A stretch of DNA of 64,000 bases from Paenibacillus amylolyticus (GCF_001570725.1 NZ_BCNV01000001.1:3348001-3412000), one strand, 5' to 3'. Positions 43,784 through 54,160 are shown, numbered from the stretch's first letter. The notes: generated by a model from the letters alone, not told the origin. Made by a program: numbers and translations.

Positions 43784-43990
43784 GTTGAATGCATTGGGGT
43801 TGAACTTTCTGGAAACTTCGTGCGGCTCCGCTGACAGAAAACCCTTTGATCGCTGTTATCCCCGGATTACTTTTTATCATTTTTCAAATGATGTAATCCG
43901 GTGATAAAGGCGAACGCTTTGCTTCTTCGGGTCTTTTCTGTCCGCTCCGCAGTTACGTTGGTGTCCAAGTTCAAAATCATGACATTCAAC
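43784..43990. repeat. structured inverted-repeat element (copy C) inside the pyr operon
   Basis: A 207-bp element between pyrC and carA with imperfect inverted ends (GTTGAATGCATTGGGGTTGA on the left; complement of the right end GTTGAATGTCATGATTTTGA). The core matches copy B in inverse orientation: ctgacagaaaa, gatcgctgttatccccggatt, then the complementary aatccggtgataaaggcgaa and cttttctgtccg. The central stem CGGATTAC (43863-43870)/GTAATCCG (43893-43900) and inner stem ATCATTT/AAATGAT differ in sequence from those of copy B but remain paired. No reading frame. It sits in the transcribed leader of carA. Confidence 0.8.
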
Positions 43991-44085
43991 TTTGCTTGTT
44001 TCGTATATTGGACTCTCGGCATAATCTGCCTCGAGTTAGTTGATGTTACTGGTGTACTGATTTATTAATTTACTAAATTACCGTT

Positions 44086-45390
44086 TTATTGTTGTACCGT
44101 GTTTTGCCATACGCTTTTGCCATCCACCCAAGTTTGTACGGCCCAGCCTTTCAGCTTCCAGCCTGTGAATGGTGTGTTTCTTCCTTTGGTGGCAAACGTT
44201 GCAGGATCAACTGCTTTTTCCTCGTTCAGGTCAATCATCGTGATATCCGCTGGTGCTCCCTCTTCCAGTTTACCTGTATCTAGTCGGAATACACGTGCCG
44301 GATCAGCAGTCATGCGTTTCACCAAGAAGTCCAAGCTCCAAAGTCCTGTTTCTACAAACTTCGTATACAGCAGCGGGAAGGCTGTTTCGAATCCAACGAT
44401 TCCGAATGGTGCCAACTCCATGCCTCTAGCTTTCTCTTCTTCACTGTGTGGCGCGTGATCGGTTACGATCATGTCCAGCGTACCGTCCAGCAAACCTTCG
44501 ATACACGCCTGCACATCACGTGGTGAACGTAGTGGCGGGTTCATTTTCCAGTTGGCGTCCATACCCGGGATATCTTCATCCGACAACACCAGATGGTGTG
44601 GACACACCTCAGCAGTTACTTTAATGCCGATGGACTTCGCCAGACGGATCAGGCGAACCGACTGTTCTGTACTTACGTGGCAGACGTGGTAATGAACTCC
44701 CGTTGCTTCTGCAAGCAGGATATCACGGCCAACGTGGATGGCCTCGGATTCATTTGGAATCCCTTTGATGCCGTGACGCTTCGAAAACTCGCCTTCCGTC
44801 ACATATCCACCGACAACCAGTGAGTCATCTTCACAATGTGCGATCACGGGCATATCCATGCTAGCGGCGAGGCTCATGGCATCTTTCATCATTTGAGCGT
44901 TTTGTACGCCTACACCGTCATCCGTGAATCCGATAGCCCCTGCTTCTTTTAATGCGGCAAAGTCGGTAAGTTCACGACCCAGTTCGTTTTTCGTAATGGC
45001 TGCATAAGGCAGCACTTTAACCAGATCAGCTTCTTTGGCTTTATCCAACACCAGTTTCACAACTTCCGCTGTGTCTGTAACTGGTCTCGTGTTCGGCATG
45101 CAAGCGATCGTTGTAAAACCGCCTTGTGCTGCTGAACGGGCACCTGTCTCGATCGTCTCTTTGTGTTCGAATCCAGGTTCACGCAGATGCACGTGCATAT
45201 CGATCAATCCCGGAATGACCAGTTTGCCTGATGCGTCTGTCACACTATGCGCTGACTTTTCGGCATCCAGTACGGCTTGGTCTTCCAGACCAGCGATTTT
45301 TTTAATTTTACCTTCATCTATAATGATGGTTTTCCGTTCAAGTTCCCCTTTTTGGTTCAAGACGTTCGCATTCTTTATAATCTGTAGCAT
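44086..45390 (-). CDS. pyrC: dihydroorotase (type I)
   Basis: A 434-residue amidohydrolase cyclising carbamoyl aspartate to dihydroorotate. The zinc-binding DMHVHLREPGFEHKETIETG, the MPNTRPVTDT substrate segment, the later metal His residues (VIAHCEDDSL, YHVCHVSTEQ) and the catalytic TDHAPHSEEEKA are all present. GGAGGG precedes the ATG. It is 126 bp downstream of pyrB, a spacer containing a hairpin (tccggcttacc/aagccgga). Confidence 0.97.
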   Translation of the reverse strand: MLQIIKNANVLNQKGELERKTIIIDEGKIKKIAGLEDQAVLDAEKSAHSVTDASGKLVIPGLIDMHVHLREPGFEHKETIETGARSAAQGGFTTIACMPNTRPVTDTAEVVKLVLDKAKEADLVKVLPYAAITKNELGRELTDFAALKEAGAIGFTDDGVGVQNAQMMKDAMSLAASMDMPVIAHCEDDSLVVGGYVTEGEFSKRHGIKGIPNESEAIHVGRDILLAEATGVHYHVCHVSTEQSVRLIRLAKSIGIKVTAEVCPHHLVLSDEDIPGMDANWKMNPPLRSPRDVQACIEGLLDGTLDMIVTDHAPHSEEEKARGMELAPFGIVGFETAFPLLYTKFVETGLWSLDFLVKRMTADPARVFRLDTGKLEEGAPADITMIDLNEEKAVDPATFATKGRNTPFTGWKLKGWAVQTWVDGKSVWQNTVQQ

Positions 45391-45404
45391 AATTGCCCTC
45401 CGCT

Positions 45405-45435
45405 TCGGTTCTGTCCGGCTTACCAGGCAAGCCGG
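45405..45435 (-). other. intercistronic hairpin between pyrB and pyrC
   Basis: Inverted repeat tccggctt/aagccgga with a short loop, within the pyrB-pyrC spacer; on the minus strand no clear T run follows, so it is not an obvious terminator. Confidence 0.5.
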
Positions 45436-45516
45436 ATGATTTTCTTTATCGTGTACTCTCTTATTGCTCTATAAGAACTACCGTACCGTCAGCCTATGAC
45501 CCACAGCCAGACCCTG

Positions 45517-47135
<1,619 letters not shown>

Positions 47136-47172
47136 TCATTTGCCGCAGCAAAAAACGATGTATCGTTCACGT

Positions 47173-47199
47173 TACCTTGCCAGTCTCACGGGACTGATT
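47173..47199 (-). promoter_or_regulatory. PyrR binding loop (anti-antiterminator)
   Basis: Minus-strand CAGTCCCGTGAGACTGGCAA followed by GGTAACG fits the PyrR-binding loop consensus (ARUCCNGNGAGGYU-type hairpin). Only this one site is seen in the operon; the pyrB and carA spacers lack another. Confidence 0.82.
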
Positions 47200-47276
47200 T
47201 AAAGGTGCTATTCATGTCGTTCATATTGCAGGACCTCACAGGGTTCTGTAGTCAATATGTCCGTTTGTCTTCATGA

Positions 47277-47305
47277 ATTATGACAGAAAGACAACCCCCT
47301 GTCAA
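47277..47305 (-). promoter_or_regulatory. pyr operon promoter
   Basis: Minus-strand TTGACA (47300-47305) and CATAAT (47277-47282) with exactly 17 bp between; the transcript would begin about 180 nt before the attenuator terminator. Confidence 0.82.
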
Positions 47306-47701
47306 CACCTCACCATCGCAGGTGAAAATCCTCTGCTACGTTCTTCTTAGAATCAGCAGTTAGGCCTAAAAACATCCATGCACATTACATCTCATTGGCT
47401 ATTCATAATTATACAACATTTCTGTATATTTATCCATAGGCAAATGAGAAATCCGATATAGCCAAAATAACCCTTTGACTATATTCAAAGTTGAGATATA
47501 TCCCTTCTTTTTAGAACAATCGGTGCGTTTCATCTTACGGAATATATGAAGGCTCTGCATTAGCTCCAAGTGAAATGGGTACAGTTTATAAACACGATCC
47601 CATTCATAGATGCTTAAATAAAGCCGATATACATACGATTCACAAATATGAGTCATAGAAAGAAGTTAATCCCTACATTCATGTACATTTAGGAGGAAGT
47701 C
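47306..47701. other. AT-rich intergenic region
   Basis: No convincing gene between the pyr promoter and the YhgE-type gene. A minus-strand frame of 85 codons (47399-47656) lacks a ribosome binding site and matches nothing I recognise. AGGAGG at 47692-47697 belongs to the downstream gene. Confidence 0.6.
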
Positions 47702-50377
47702 ATGCGTCACATTTGGCACGTTTACAAAACAGACTGGTTGCACATTCTGAAGGTTCCCACAGGTATATTTCTAATTGTGGCTATTATTTTACTGCCCGGG
47801 GTGTATGACTGGGTCAACGTAAAGTCCGTATGGGACCCGTACAGTAACACCCAAGGGATCAAAATTGCGGTGACAACTGAGGACAAGGGGGCGACTGTTG
47901 AAGGAACCAACGTTAATATCGGAGATGAATTGGTATCGAGCCTGAAGCAGAACGAAAAGCTGGGCTGGACTTTTGTGGACCAGGCTGAGGCTAATCGGGG
48001 TGTGCAAACTGGAGAGTATTATGCAAGCCTGCTCATTCCGGGGGACTTTTCATCCAAAATTACAGGTATCGTTGATGGGAAGCTGGAGCGACCGGAAGTA
48101 ATCTACACCGTCAATGAGAAGGTGAATGCCATTGCTCCAAAAATCACAGGCTCCGGTGTATCTGCAATAACAACGCAAATCAATGAGAATTTCACTGAAG
48201 CTGTTAGTGAGGCAGTTCTAACCAAGCTGAAAGAAGCCGGGGTTGAAATTAATGCGCAGCTTCCAACATTACGCAAGATGGAGAATGGCATTTTCACGCT
48301 GGAGAAAAACCTTCCGGCTATACAAGCCGCTGGTCAAAAGGTTCTGGAAGTAGAAAAAGCGATGCCTGATATTGTAAAAGATGCTCAAAAGATCGTTGAA
48401 ATCGAAAAAAAACTGCCTGAAATCAATGAAGCGGCACAGTATGTGCTCAAGGTGCAGGAGTATTGGCCACAAATTAATGATGCGGCTTCCGAAGTACTGG
48501 CTATTCAGGGGCGAATACCGGATATACAAAAAGCCGTAGCACGCATTCGAGAAGTGGATGAAAACTTTGGTCAGGTATCAAGTGTCATCCAAACGGCGCT
48601 GGATAAAACCGACAAAGCTCTGTCTATCGTAACGGCCGCAGAGCAAGATCTGGACAAAGTATCACAAATCGCTGGCAACGGGATTGAGCTCACCGAAGGC
48701 TTGAATCAATTTGTGGATTCCAGTGAAGAAGCGTTTCAGGCCATTGGCCCTGCGATCCGTCAAAATCTAATGCTGGTGCAACAGATTACTAACGCTGCAG
48801 GAGACGTATTTGCACAATTGCAAAATTCGGATCTCAATAACCTGCCGACAGCAGAAGATCTAGACCGGATCGCTGCTCGCTTGGGAATCGCGGTAAAACT
48901 CATCGACAGCATGGCAGAACTACTGGGCAACATCAATAACTTGCTTCCAAGCCAACCACTTGCTGATAAAATTACACAACTGAACACCGTATCAGACAAA
49001 CTTCAGTTGCAAATCCGCTTGGCTGACATCATCAGTGATGCCATGCGTCGCAATACAACGCTGCCCGCAGAAGTCATCGTGCAGTTAAATACGCTCTCCA
49101 AAGACATTAGCAGCGGGATAGGCAATACCTTAAACACCTATGAAAGTGAAATATCACCTGCGCTTGCAGTTGGTGCAGATAAGCTCAGGTCTATCCTCTC
49201 CACTTCAGCAGAAACTCTACAAGGAGCAAAGGATCGCATTCCAGATATTGCCGACATTCTTGCATCAGCCAAAGAAGCGATTACGTTTGGGCAGACCGAG
49301 TTAACGAAAATCCAGAGCGAACTGCCTGAAATACAATCCAAGATCCATGAGATATCAGAGACACTCGCGAACAAAAGTGAAGGTTTTATCCAAGCTTTGA
49401 ACACCGTATCTTCATTAATTCGAAATGATCTGCCCAAGCTGGGAACCAAACTGAACGAAGCCGCTGATTTTGTTCGTCATGATCTGCCTAATGCCGAAAA
49501 ACAAATAGGCAAGGCATCTGAATTTGTACAGAACCAGCTGCCGGAGGTCGAAAAAGGAGTACACCGCGTTGCCGCGCTTGTACGTGATGATCTGCCAGCA
49601 TTGGAAAGTGCCATCAGCAAGGCTGCGGACAAGCTCAGGGAAGTCGAAGGTAATAACCAGTTTGCCGAACTTGCCAAGCTGCTGCGCGGCGACATTGAGG
49701 AAGAGAGTGCTTTCCTTTCGAGTCCGGTGCAAATCAAGGAACAGCAACTTTACCCGATTCCGAATTATGGATCGGCCATGTCGCCATTTTATGGCGTGTT
49801 GTCCTTATGGGTCGGTTCAACGCTGCTAATCTCTCTGCTTCGTGCTGAAGCCGAGAATCCGGATGGCAGGTTCCGGGGATACGAGTTGTATCTCGGACGT
49901 CTTGCTACTTTTCTAACTATTGGATTGCTCCAGGCCGTATGCGTCACCTTGGGAGATATCTTAATCCTTGGTACCTATGTCGCAGATAAACTGTGGTTTG
50001 TCCTGTTTGCCATGCTGGTGAGTGCCGTATTTGTCACCATAACGTACACCCTGCTATCCGTATTTGGGAATATCGGAAAAGGGATCGCCATCATCTTCAT
50101 GGTGTTCCAGTTCTCCAGCTCCGGCGGTACGTTCCCGATCAGCATGACATCACCCTTTTTCCAAGCATTGAACCCGTTCATGCCCTTCACATATGCGATC
50201 AGCCTGCTGCGTGAGTCGGTTGGCGGCATCTTGTGGTCTACTGCCATCAAGGATATTTTGTGGTTGTGTATGTTCATCGCGCTGAGTCTCATTGTTGCTC
50301 TCGCTTTGAAACGTCCACTCAGCAGTCTCACCAAACGTTCAGCCGAGAATGCCAAGAAGACCAAAATTATTGCTTAA
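47702..50377 (+). CDS. YhgE/Pip-type membrane protein with tandem 17- and 18-residue repeats
   Basis: An 891-residue protein of the YhgE/Pip (phage infection protein) type: an N-terminal membrane helix (FLIVAIILLPGVYDWVNV), a long extracytoplasmic helical domain (about residues 45-690), and about five C-terminal ABC-2-like helices from residue about 695 (SPFYGVLSLWVGSTLLISLL onward). The extracytoplasmic part has five exact 17-residue repeats (residues 205-289, each opening P-[ADEQ]-I, e.g. PDIVKDAQKIVEIEKKL) and four exact 18-residue repeats (residues 577-648, each opening LP, e.g. LPNAEKQIGKASEFVQNQ). GGAGG precedes the ATG. Homologues include the SPP1 receptor YueB and type VII secretion partners; the exact role here is unknown. 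Confidence 0.88.
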   Translation: MRHIWHVYKTDWLHILKVPTGIFLIVAIILLPGVYDWVNVKSVWDPYSNTQGIKIAVTTEDKGATVEGTNVNIGDELVSSLKQNEKLGWTFVDQAEANRGVQTGEYYASLLIPGDFSSKITGIVDGKLERPEVIYTVNEKVNAIAPKITGSGVSAITTQINENFTEAVSEAVLTKLKEAGVEINAQLPTLRKMENGIFTLEKNLPAIQAAGQKVLEVEKAMPDIVKDAQKIVEIEKKLPEINEAAQYVLKVQEYWPQINDAASEVLAIQGRIPDIQKAVARIREVDENFGQVSSVIQTALDKTDKALSIVTAAEQDLDKVSQIAGNGIELTEGLNQFVDSSEEAFQAIGPAIRQNLMLVQQITNAAGDVFAQLQNSDLNNLPTAEDLDRIAARLGIAVKLIDSMAELLGNINNLLPSQPLADKITQLNTVSDKLQLQIRLADIISDAMRRNTTLPAEVIVQLNTLSKDISSGIGNTLNTYESEISPALAVGADKLRSILSTSAETLQGAKDRIPDIADILASAKEAITFGQTELTKIQSELPEIQSKIHEISETLANKSEGFIQALNTVSSLIRNDLPKLGTKLNEAADFVRHDLPNAEKQIGKASEFVQNQLPEVEKGVHRVAALVRDDLPALESAISKAADKLREVEGNNQFAELAKLLRGDIEEESAFLSSPVQIKEQQLYPIPNYGSAMSPFYGVLSLWVGSTLLISLLRAEAENPDGRFRGYELYLGRLATFLTIGLLQAVCVTLGDILILGTYVADKLWFVLFAMLVSAVFVTITYTLLSVFGNIGKGIAIIFMVFQFSSSGGTFPISMTSPFFQALNPFMPFTYAISLLRESVGGILWSTAIKDILWLCMFIALSLIVALALKRPLSSLTKRSAENAKKTKIIA

Positions 50378-50396
50378 CTCTTTTGCTGGACACTAA

Positions 50397-50446
50397 ATAA
50401 AGAAAGGCCATTGGACTTTACATCCCATGGTCTTTTCTTATTTTCT
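50397..50446. terminator. bidirectional terminator
   Basis: Stem agaaaggccattgg/cccatggtctttttc-like with T-rich flanks on both strands, between convergent genes. Confidence 0.8.
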
Positions 50447-50468
50447 TATATACATCGATACATTTTTA

Positions 50469-51773
50469 TTATTTCACTGCGCGTTCCTGTTCCAACTGAT
50501 TATAGGATTGCTTGATTGTTGTTAATGTTTCGACATGGCGATAGATGTTGTTACTTGCCGTAACGATAATACATAACATGATCAAGCCTATAATCACTTT
50601 TTTCCCCAGTCCTGGACGAAGGCTAATGACGAAACCTCCACCCAACAGGAAGAACGCAAACAGATAATGCCCCGCATACAGGTACATATCATATTGAAAT
50701 ACAGCCAATCCAAAGCCCACGACGACATGAAGCAAAAAGGCAAACAGAATATATGGCATAAGGGTCCATACTTCCCTTTCACGAATGCCCTTAATGAAGC
50801 CCACGAGTGCCAATAGTAAAATAAAGATACCTGTAATCTGCACATAGATTGGATTGGAACGGGATAGATCCGTAACAAAGGCTGCCATGCCTGGGTCCAA
50901 TAAATGCATCTTCGGTGTCAGCATCGGATTGATGGTCAGCATGATCAATGCTTTCCAGTGAACAGCGAACTGGAATGGTGTTGCATAGCTGGTTCCACCA
51001 TTTTGAATGCCCAATAGCCAGTTACTAACCCAGCTGCGGCCTCCAAAGGCAACATACTGAATACCGGTAACTACGGCGATAATCAGAACCGCCAGTGCCA
51101 TGATTCCAATGTACTTCTTCAGTTTCGCCTTATTGCGCCATGCATGCATATTGAAGAAAGTGGCAGCAGCAAACGGTACGATATTCGTCGAGGTTAGTCC
51201 GAAGTTAATGGACGCAAGCAATGCATTGGGTACATAACGGACGTCCTGACGCTCACGAGTATACTGCATGTAAACCACAGAGAGCATTATAACGAACTGA
51301 ACATACGGATACGAGTCTGGAATCAATGCAGTATACATTAAGTAGGAACTGAAACCAAACAACAAAGCGAACAGCAGCGGTGTAATGGTCGGCTTGTCTT
51401 CTTTTTGACTCAAGAACAGAAACGCCAGCACCACCGAACCCGCATTCACCAGCGATTGCAGGACCAGGAAGAACCAGTTGCCTCCCAGCAGCTTCGCTAC
51501 AGCCGCAAGGGTGACTGCAAGAAAGGAAATCAGCGGATGAATAACGGAAGAACTGTTGTCCCCATAATACATGGAAGGATCAAAGTTGAATAAATTGATT
51601 GGAAACAGCGTCGTATTGAATGGGCTATATTTCCCAAGCATATCTGCATTATTTTCAATATACAGAACATACGAGCCGTTCATTAAACCATAGAACAAAG
51701 CAAATCCCGCAAACAGAAAAAAGGCAGTCCCGTTGACTCTGGAATTATAAAATAAGTAATCCAAAAATTTCAT
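50469..51773 (-). CDS. polytopic membrane protein, possible GT-C-type glycosyltransferase
   Basis: A 434-residue protein with about 10-11 membrane helices. The first extracytoplasmic loop after helix 1 (NNADMLGKYSPFNTTLFPIN, then FDPSMYYGDNSSSVIHPLIS) and the helix layout recall GT-C transferases that use polyprenyl-phosphate sugars, but I cannot point to a firm catalytic motif beyond Asp residues in that loop. It is the last gene of the UbiA-HAD-SMR-SMR cluster, 79 bp after the second SMR gene, a gap that holds a solo repeat end. The ribosome binding site is weak (GGATGTGA). Confidence 0.7.
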   Translation of the reverse strand: MKFLDYLFYNSRVNGTAFFLFAGFALFYGLMNGSYVLYIENNADMLGKYSPFNTTLFPINLFNFDPSMYYGDNSSSVIHPLISFLAVTLAAVAKLLGGNWFFLVLQSLVNAGSVVLAFLFLSQKEDKPTITPLLFALLFGFSSYLMYTALIPDSYPYVQFVIMLSVVYMQYTRERQDVRYVPNALLASINFGLTSTNIVPFAAATFFNMHAWRNKAKLKKYIGIMALAVLIIAVVTGIQYVAFGGRSWVSNWLLGIQNGGTSYATPFQFAVHWKALIMLTINPMLTPKMHLLDPGMAAFVTDLSRSNPIYVQITGIFILLLALVGFIKGIREREVWTLMPYILFAFLLHVVVGFGLAVFQYDMYLYAGHYLFAFFLLGGGFVISLRPGLGKKVIIGLIMLCIIVTASNNIYRHVETLTTIKQSYNQLEQERAVK

Positions 51774-51819
51774 GCTTTCATTTCACATCCAATAAATTTT
51801 ATAAAAAAAAATATATAAT

Positions 51820-51858
51820 TTGAGTGCTCGTGTTATTAATCTTTAGTTCAACTTATAA
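51820..51858. repeat. solo end of the structured inverted-repeat element
   Basis: gagtgctcgtgttatt then aatctttagttcaacttata closely matches the right end of copy B (gagtgctagtgtaaat, aatctttagttaacctta, 20667-20703), with only a few substitutions. The rest of the element is absent. It abuts and overlaps the stop of the second SMR gene. Confidence 0.7.
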
Positions 51859-52173
51859 CACCAATAAACATAGGCCACCCATAATACATGCCACACCGAT
51901 CCAGCGTAAAGGGCCCACTGTCTCTTTAAATACCAGCCGCGCTATGATGAGAGTCCACACATATGTTAATGCGTTCGAAGGCAACACTACGGTTAATGGA
52001 AGAAACTTCAGCAATACAATATTCAGCAACGCACCCGTTCCGTAGAATCCAAGTCCCATGAGTACATGCAGACGATTGCGACTAGTGGCATAAGCTTTCA
52101 GTCCGGCCCCGCCCAGTGCACCACACAACGTCATGACAATTAATACGGCAACCATCCAGCTATCGATCAACAC
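51853..52173 (-). CDS. SMR/EamA-type small membrane transporter, subunit 2
   Basis: A 106-residue protein with four predicted helices (e.g. WMVAVLIVMTLCGALGGAGL and VLMGLGFYGTGALLNIVLLK) and the ending PLRWIGVACIMGGLCLLVL, the size and layout of small multidrug resistance family and of ArnE/ArnF flippase subunits. Start GTG with GGGGTGA upstream. It overlaps the previous SMR gene by 14 nt; the pair probably forms a heterodimer. The overlap with a HAD phosphatase and UbiA operon suggests flipping of a polyprenyl-phosphate sugar rather than drug export. Confidence 0.8.
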   Translation of the reverse strand: MLIDSWMVAVLIVMTLCGALGGAGLKAYATSRNRLHVLMGLGFYGTGALLNIVLLKFLPLTVVLPSNALTYVWTLIIARLVFKETVGPLRWIGVACIMGGLCLLVL

Positions 52174-52489
52174 TGGTTAATGTCACCCCGATTCCAAGCA
52201 ACACAACTGCTGCCAGCTTCTGCACCGTAATTTCTTCCCCAAGCAAAAAATATCCATAGATTAACGCAAATACATAGCTGGCACACATCAGGGGATAAGC
52301 AACAGAGAGTTTCTCCAGAGCAAAAGCTTTGATCATCAAAATCGCTCCAACTCCATAACACAGAAAACCAACACCCAGGTAGATCCACTCGGTAAGTCCC
52401 CATTTCCAGAACAATTGACCCGTTGCTGTCAGAAAAGCGGAGACGAGCATCAACCATTTACCCGTATGACGCGATTTTATTTCCCCCAC
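52160..52489 (-). CDS. SMR/EamA-type small membrane transporter, subunit 1
   Basis: A 109-residue four-helix protein: WLMLVSAFLTATGQLFWKWG, then YLGVGFLCYGVGAILMIKAF, LSVAYPLMCASYVFALIYGY and VVLLGIGVTLTSV. The AYPLM and TGQLFWKWG segments are typical of the SMR family. Start GTG with GGAGGC upstream, overlapping the HAD gene by 13 nt. Paired with the next gene as a probable heterodimer, as in ArnE-ArnF. Confidence 0.84.
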   Translation of the reverse strand: MGEIKSRHTGKWLMLVSAFLTATGQLFWKWGLTEWIYLGVGFLCYGVGAILMIKAFALEKLSVAYPLMCASYVFALIYGYFLLGEEITVQKLAAVVLLGIGVTLTSVDR

Positions 52490-53109
52490 GTTAATGCCTC
52501 CATGTCCGGAACACGCTTGTTAATAAAGTATCGTTGACTCACCAGCTGCATGACTGGAAGGTCGGATAAGGAGTCCGAGTAGGAACATGATTGATCATAA
52601 TCAATGACCATGTTTTTCTCACTCAGATAAGCCTGAATTCGGCGTACCTTCTCTTCCCCTTTGCAATTGCTGCCATCAATTCTGCATGTGTAACCATTCT
52701 CATGACGGACCAGTTCAGTCCCGATCACATGATCCACCCAGGGAAAGTTTTTAAAGTATTTCATATAGGCATGTGGTGATGCGGTCACGAGCAAGACATG
52801 ATAGCCTGCTTCCTTGCGATGTTGCATCTCTACACTGGCCTCGGCAAAAATGGACGTACGCAAGCGGGTATCAAAGAAATGTTCGAGATCTTTTTCAGAC
52901 ATGCGCTCAATTTCTTGAAAGTAGGATCGTTTGACTTGTTCAACCGTCATGAATCCCGCCTTAAATAAAACCGTATGTAATGCAATGACAGGCAATCTCC
53001 ACACCTGCCAAGGGTAACGCCGAACACCATAATGCACAAATTGAAACATGGAATCACTGCGTATAATCGTTTTATCAATATCAAAAATCGCGACTTTCGT
53101 GCTTTTCAC
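52477..53109 (-). CDS. HAD-IB family phosphatase
   Basis: A 210-residue HAD-superfamily enzyme of the SerB-like IB type. Motif I is FDIDKTIIRSD, motif II LLVTASPHAY, motif III region KGEEKVRRIQ and motif IV YSDSLSDLPVM. The likely role in this setting is removal of the 5-phosphate from a phosphoribosyl-polyprenol, since the gene follows a UbiA-type phosphoribosyltransferase by 19 bp and precedes two flippase-like genes. Start GTG at 53109, with GAGGGGG upstream; the longer in-frame start is inside the UbiA gene. Confidence 0.88.
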   Translation of the reverse strand: MKSTKVAIFDIDKTIIRSDSMFQFVHYGVRRYPWQVWRLPVIALHTVLFKAGFMTVEQVKRSYFQEIERMSEKDLEHFFDTRLRTSIFAEASVEMQHRKEAGYHVLLVTASPHAYMKYFKNFPWVDHVIGTELVRHENGYTCRIDGSNCKGEEKVRRIQAYLSEKNMVIDYDQSCSYSDSLSDLPVMQLVSQRYFINKRVPDMEALTWGK

Positions 53110-53128
53110 CCTGATCCCCCTCAGCCTT

Positions 53129-54043
53129 TTATTCAAAGATAGCAAAGATTGTAACAACACTTATCACATACAAAGTAACCGTAATTAATATGGGCTTGTC
53201 CTCAAACAGCACACGATCTGGCGAGCCGCCCTGATTCTTCATGTGGATCAGATACAGGTAACGGAACATGCCGTAAATGACCAATGGAATCGTCCACATC
53301 AGATGGATGGACCGATCTGAAGTAAATGTGAACAAGGAATAACTGATAATCGTAGCTGTCGTCACAATCGTATTGAATTGATCCAGCAACGTAATGGAAT
53401 AGTTATCCAAAACCTTGCGGTGTGATCCCGTATTTCCCTCAAGCAGCGTAAGTTCATTTCTGCGTTTGCCAATGGCCAGAAACAACGACAACAACATCGT
53501 ACAGATCAAAAACCACGGTGTGAATGGCACATGGATCAGCACACCGCCTGCAATGGCACGAAGTACAAAGCCGGCTGCAATGGTCATCATATCCAGGATA
53601 ACGAGATGTTTCAGTACAAAGGAATACGAGACATTCAACAGGAAGTAGACGACACACAATACGCCAAATAGCGGGTTCATCACAAAAGCCGTTCCTACGG
53701 AAAGGGTCAACAGAATAATACCGAACAACAAAGCATGAGTCGGATTCACCTGCCCTGAAGCCATGGGACGAAACTTTTTCACCGGATGCTGCCGATCTCT
53801 ATCCCGGTCTACATAGTCATTCAAAATATAAACACAGCCTGCAACGAGGCTAATTAGAATAAAACCAAGCAATGTCGCAAGAATGGTTTCGGTCCGAATC
53901 TCCTCAAAGGAGAATAGTAAAGCAGCAAATAACAAGAGATTTTTGGTCCACTGTTTGGGTCTTAACAATCTGACTAATCCTGACACTGCACTTCCTGTTC
54001 CTGTAGCCGGTGAAGACACCGTACTGGTTCGTGATGATAACAA
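53129..54043 (-). CDS. UbiA-family phosphoribosyl-polyprenol (DPPR-type) synthase
   Basis: A polytopic (about nine helices) UbiA prenyltransferase of about 304 residues. The opening LLRPKQWTKNLLLFAALLFS is characteristic of 5-phosphoribose-1-diphosphate:decaprenyl-phosphate transferases such as mycobacterial Rv3806c. The first Asp-rich motif is NDYVDRDRDRQHPVKKFRPM, the second region is YSFVLKHLVILDMMT. The start is TTG; TTG at 54043 has GGGAG 9 nt upstream, TTG at 54049 is also possible. First gene of the cluster. Predicted product: polyprenyl-phosphoryl-5-phosphoribose. Confidence 0.88.
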   Translation of the reverse strand: MLSSRTSTVSSPATGTGSAVSGLVRLLRPKQWTKNLLLFAALLFSFEEIRTETILATLLGFILISLVAGCVYILNDYVDRDRDRQHPVKKFRPMASGQVNPTHALLFGIILLTLSVGTAFVMNPLFGVLCVVYFLLNVSYSFVLKHLVILDMMTIAAGFVLRAIAGGVLIHVPFTPWFLICTMLLSLFLAIGKRRNELTLLEGNTGSHRKVLDNYSITLLDQFNTIVTTATIISYSLFTFTSDRSIHLMWTIPLVIYGMFRYLYLIHMKNQGGSPDRVLFEDKPILITVTLYVISVVTIFAIFE

Positions 54044-54160
54044 TTGCAATAACTCCCTTCAACAACAACTTCTGTATATAACAAATAACGTAAAGATCTA
54101 ATCATATGTTGCTTGTATAAATTTGTAAAGGGAGTAAATGAAAAAATCTAATATGAACAT

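Noticed and set aside
47399..47656. Minus-strand frame of 85 codons upstream of the YhgE-type gene
   Set aside because: No ribosome binding site, AT-rich region, no recognisable family; could be a decayed regulator but there is no evidence for it.
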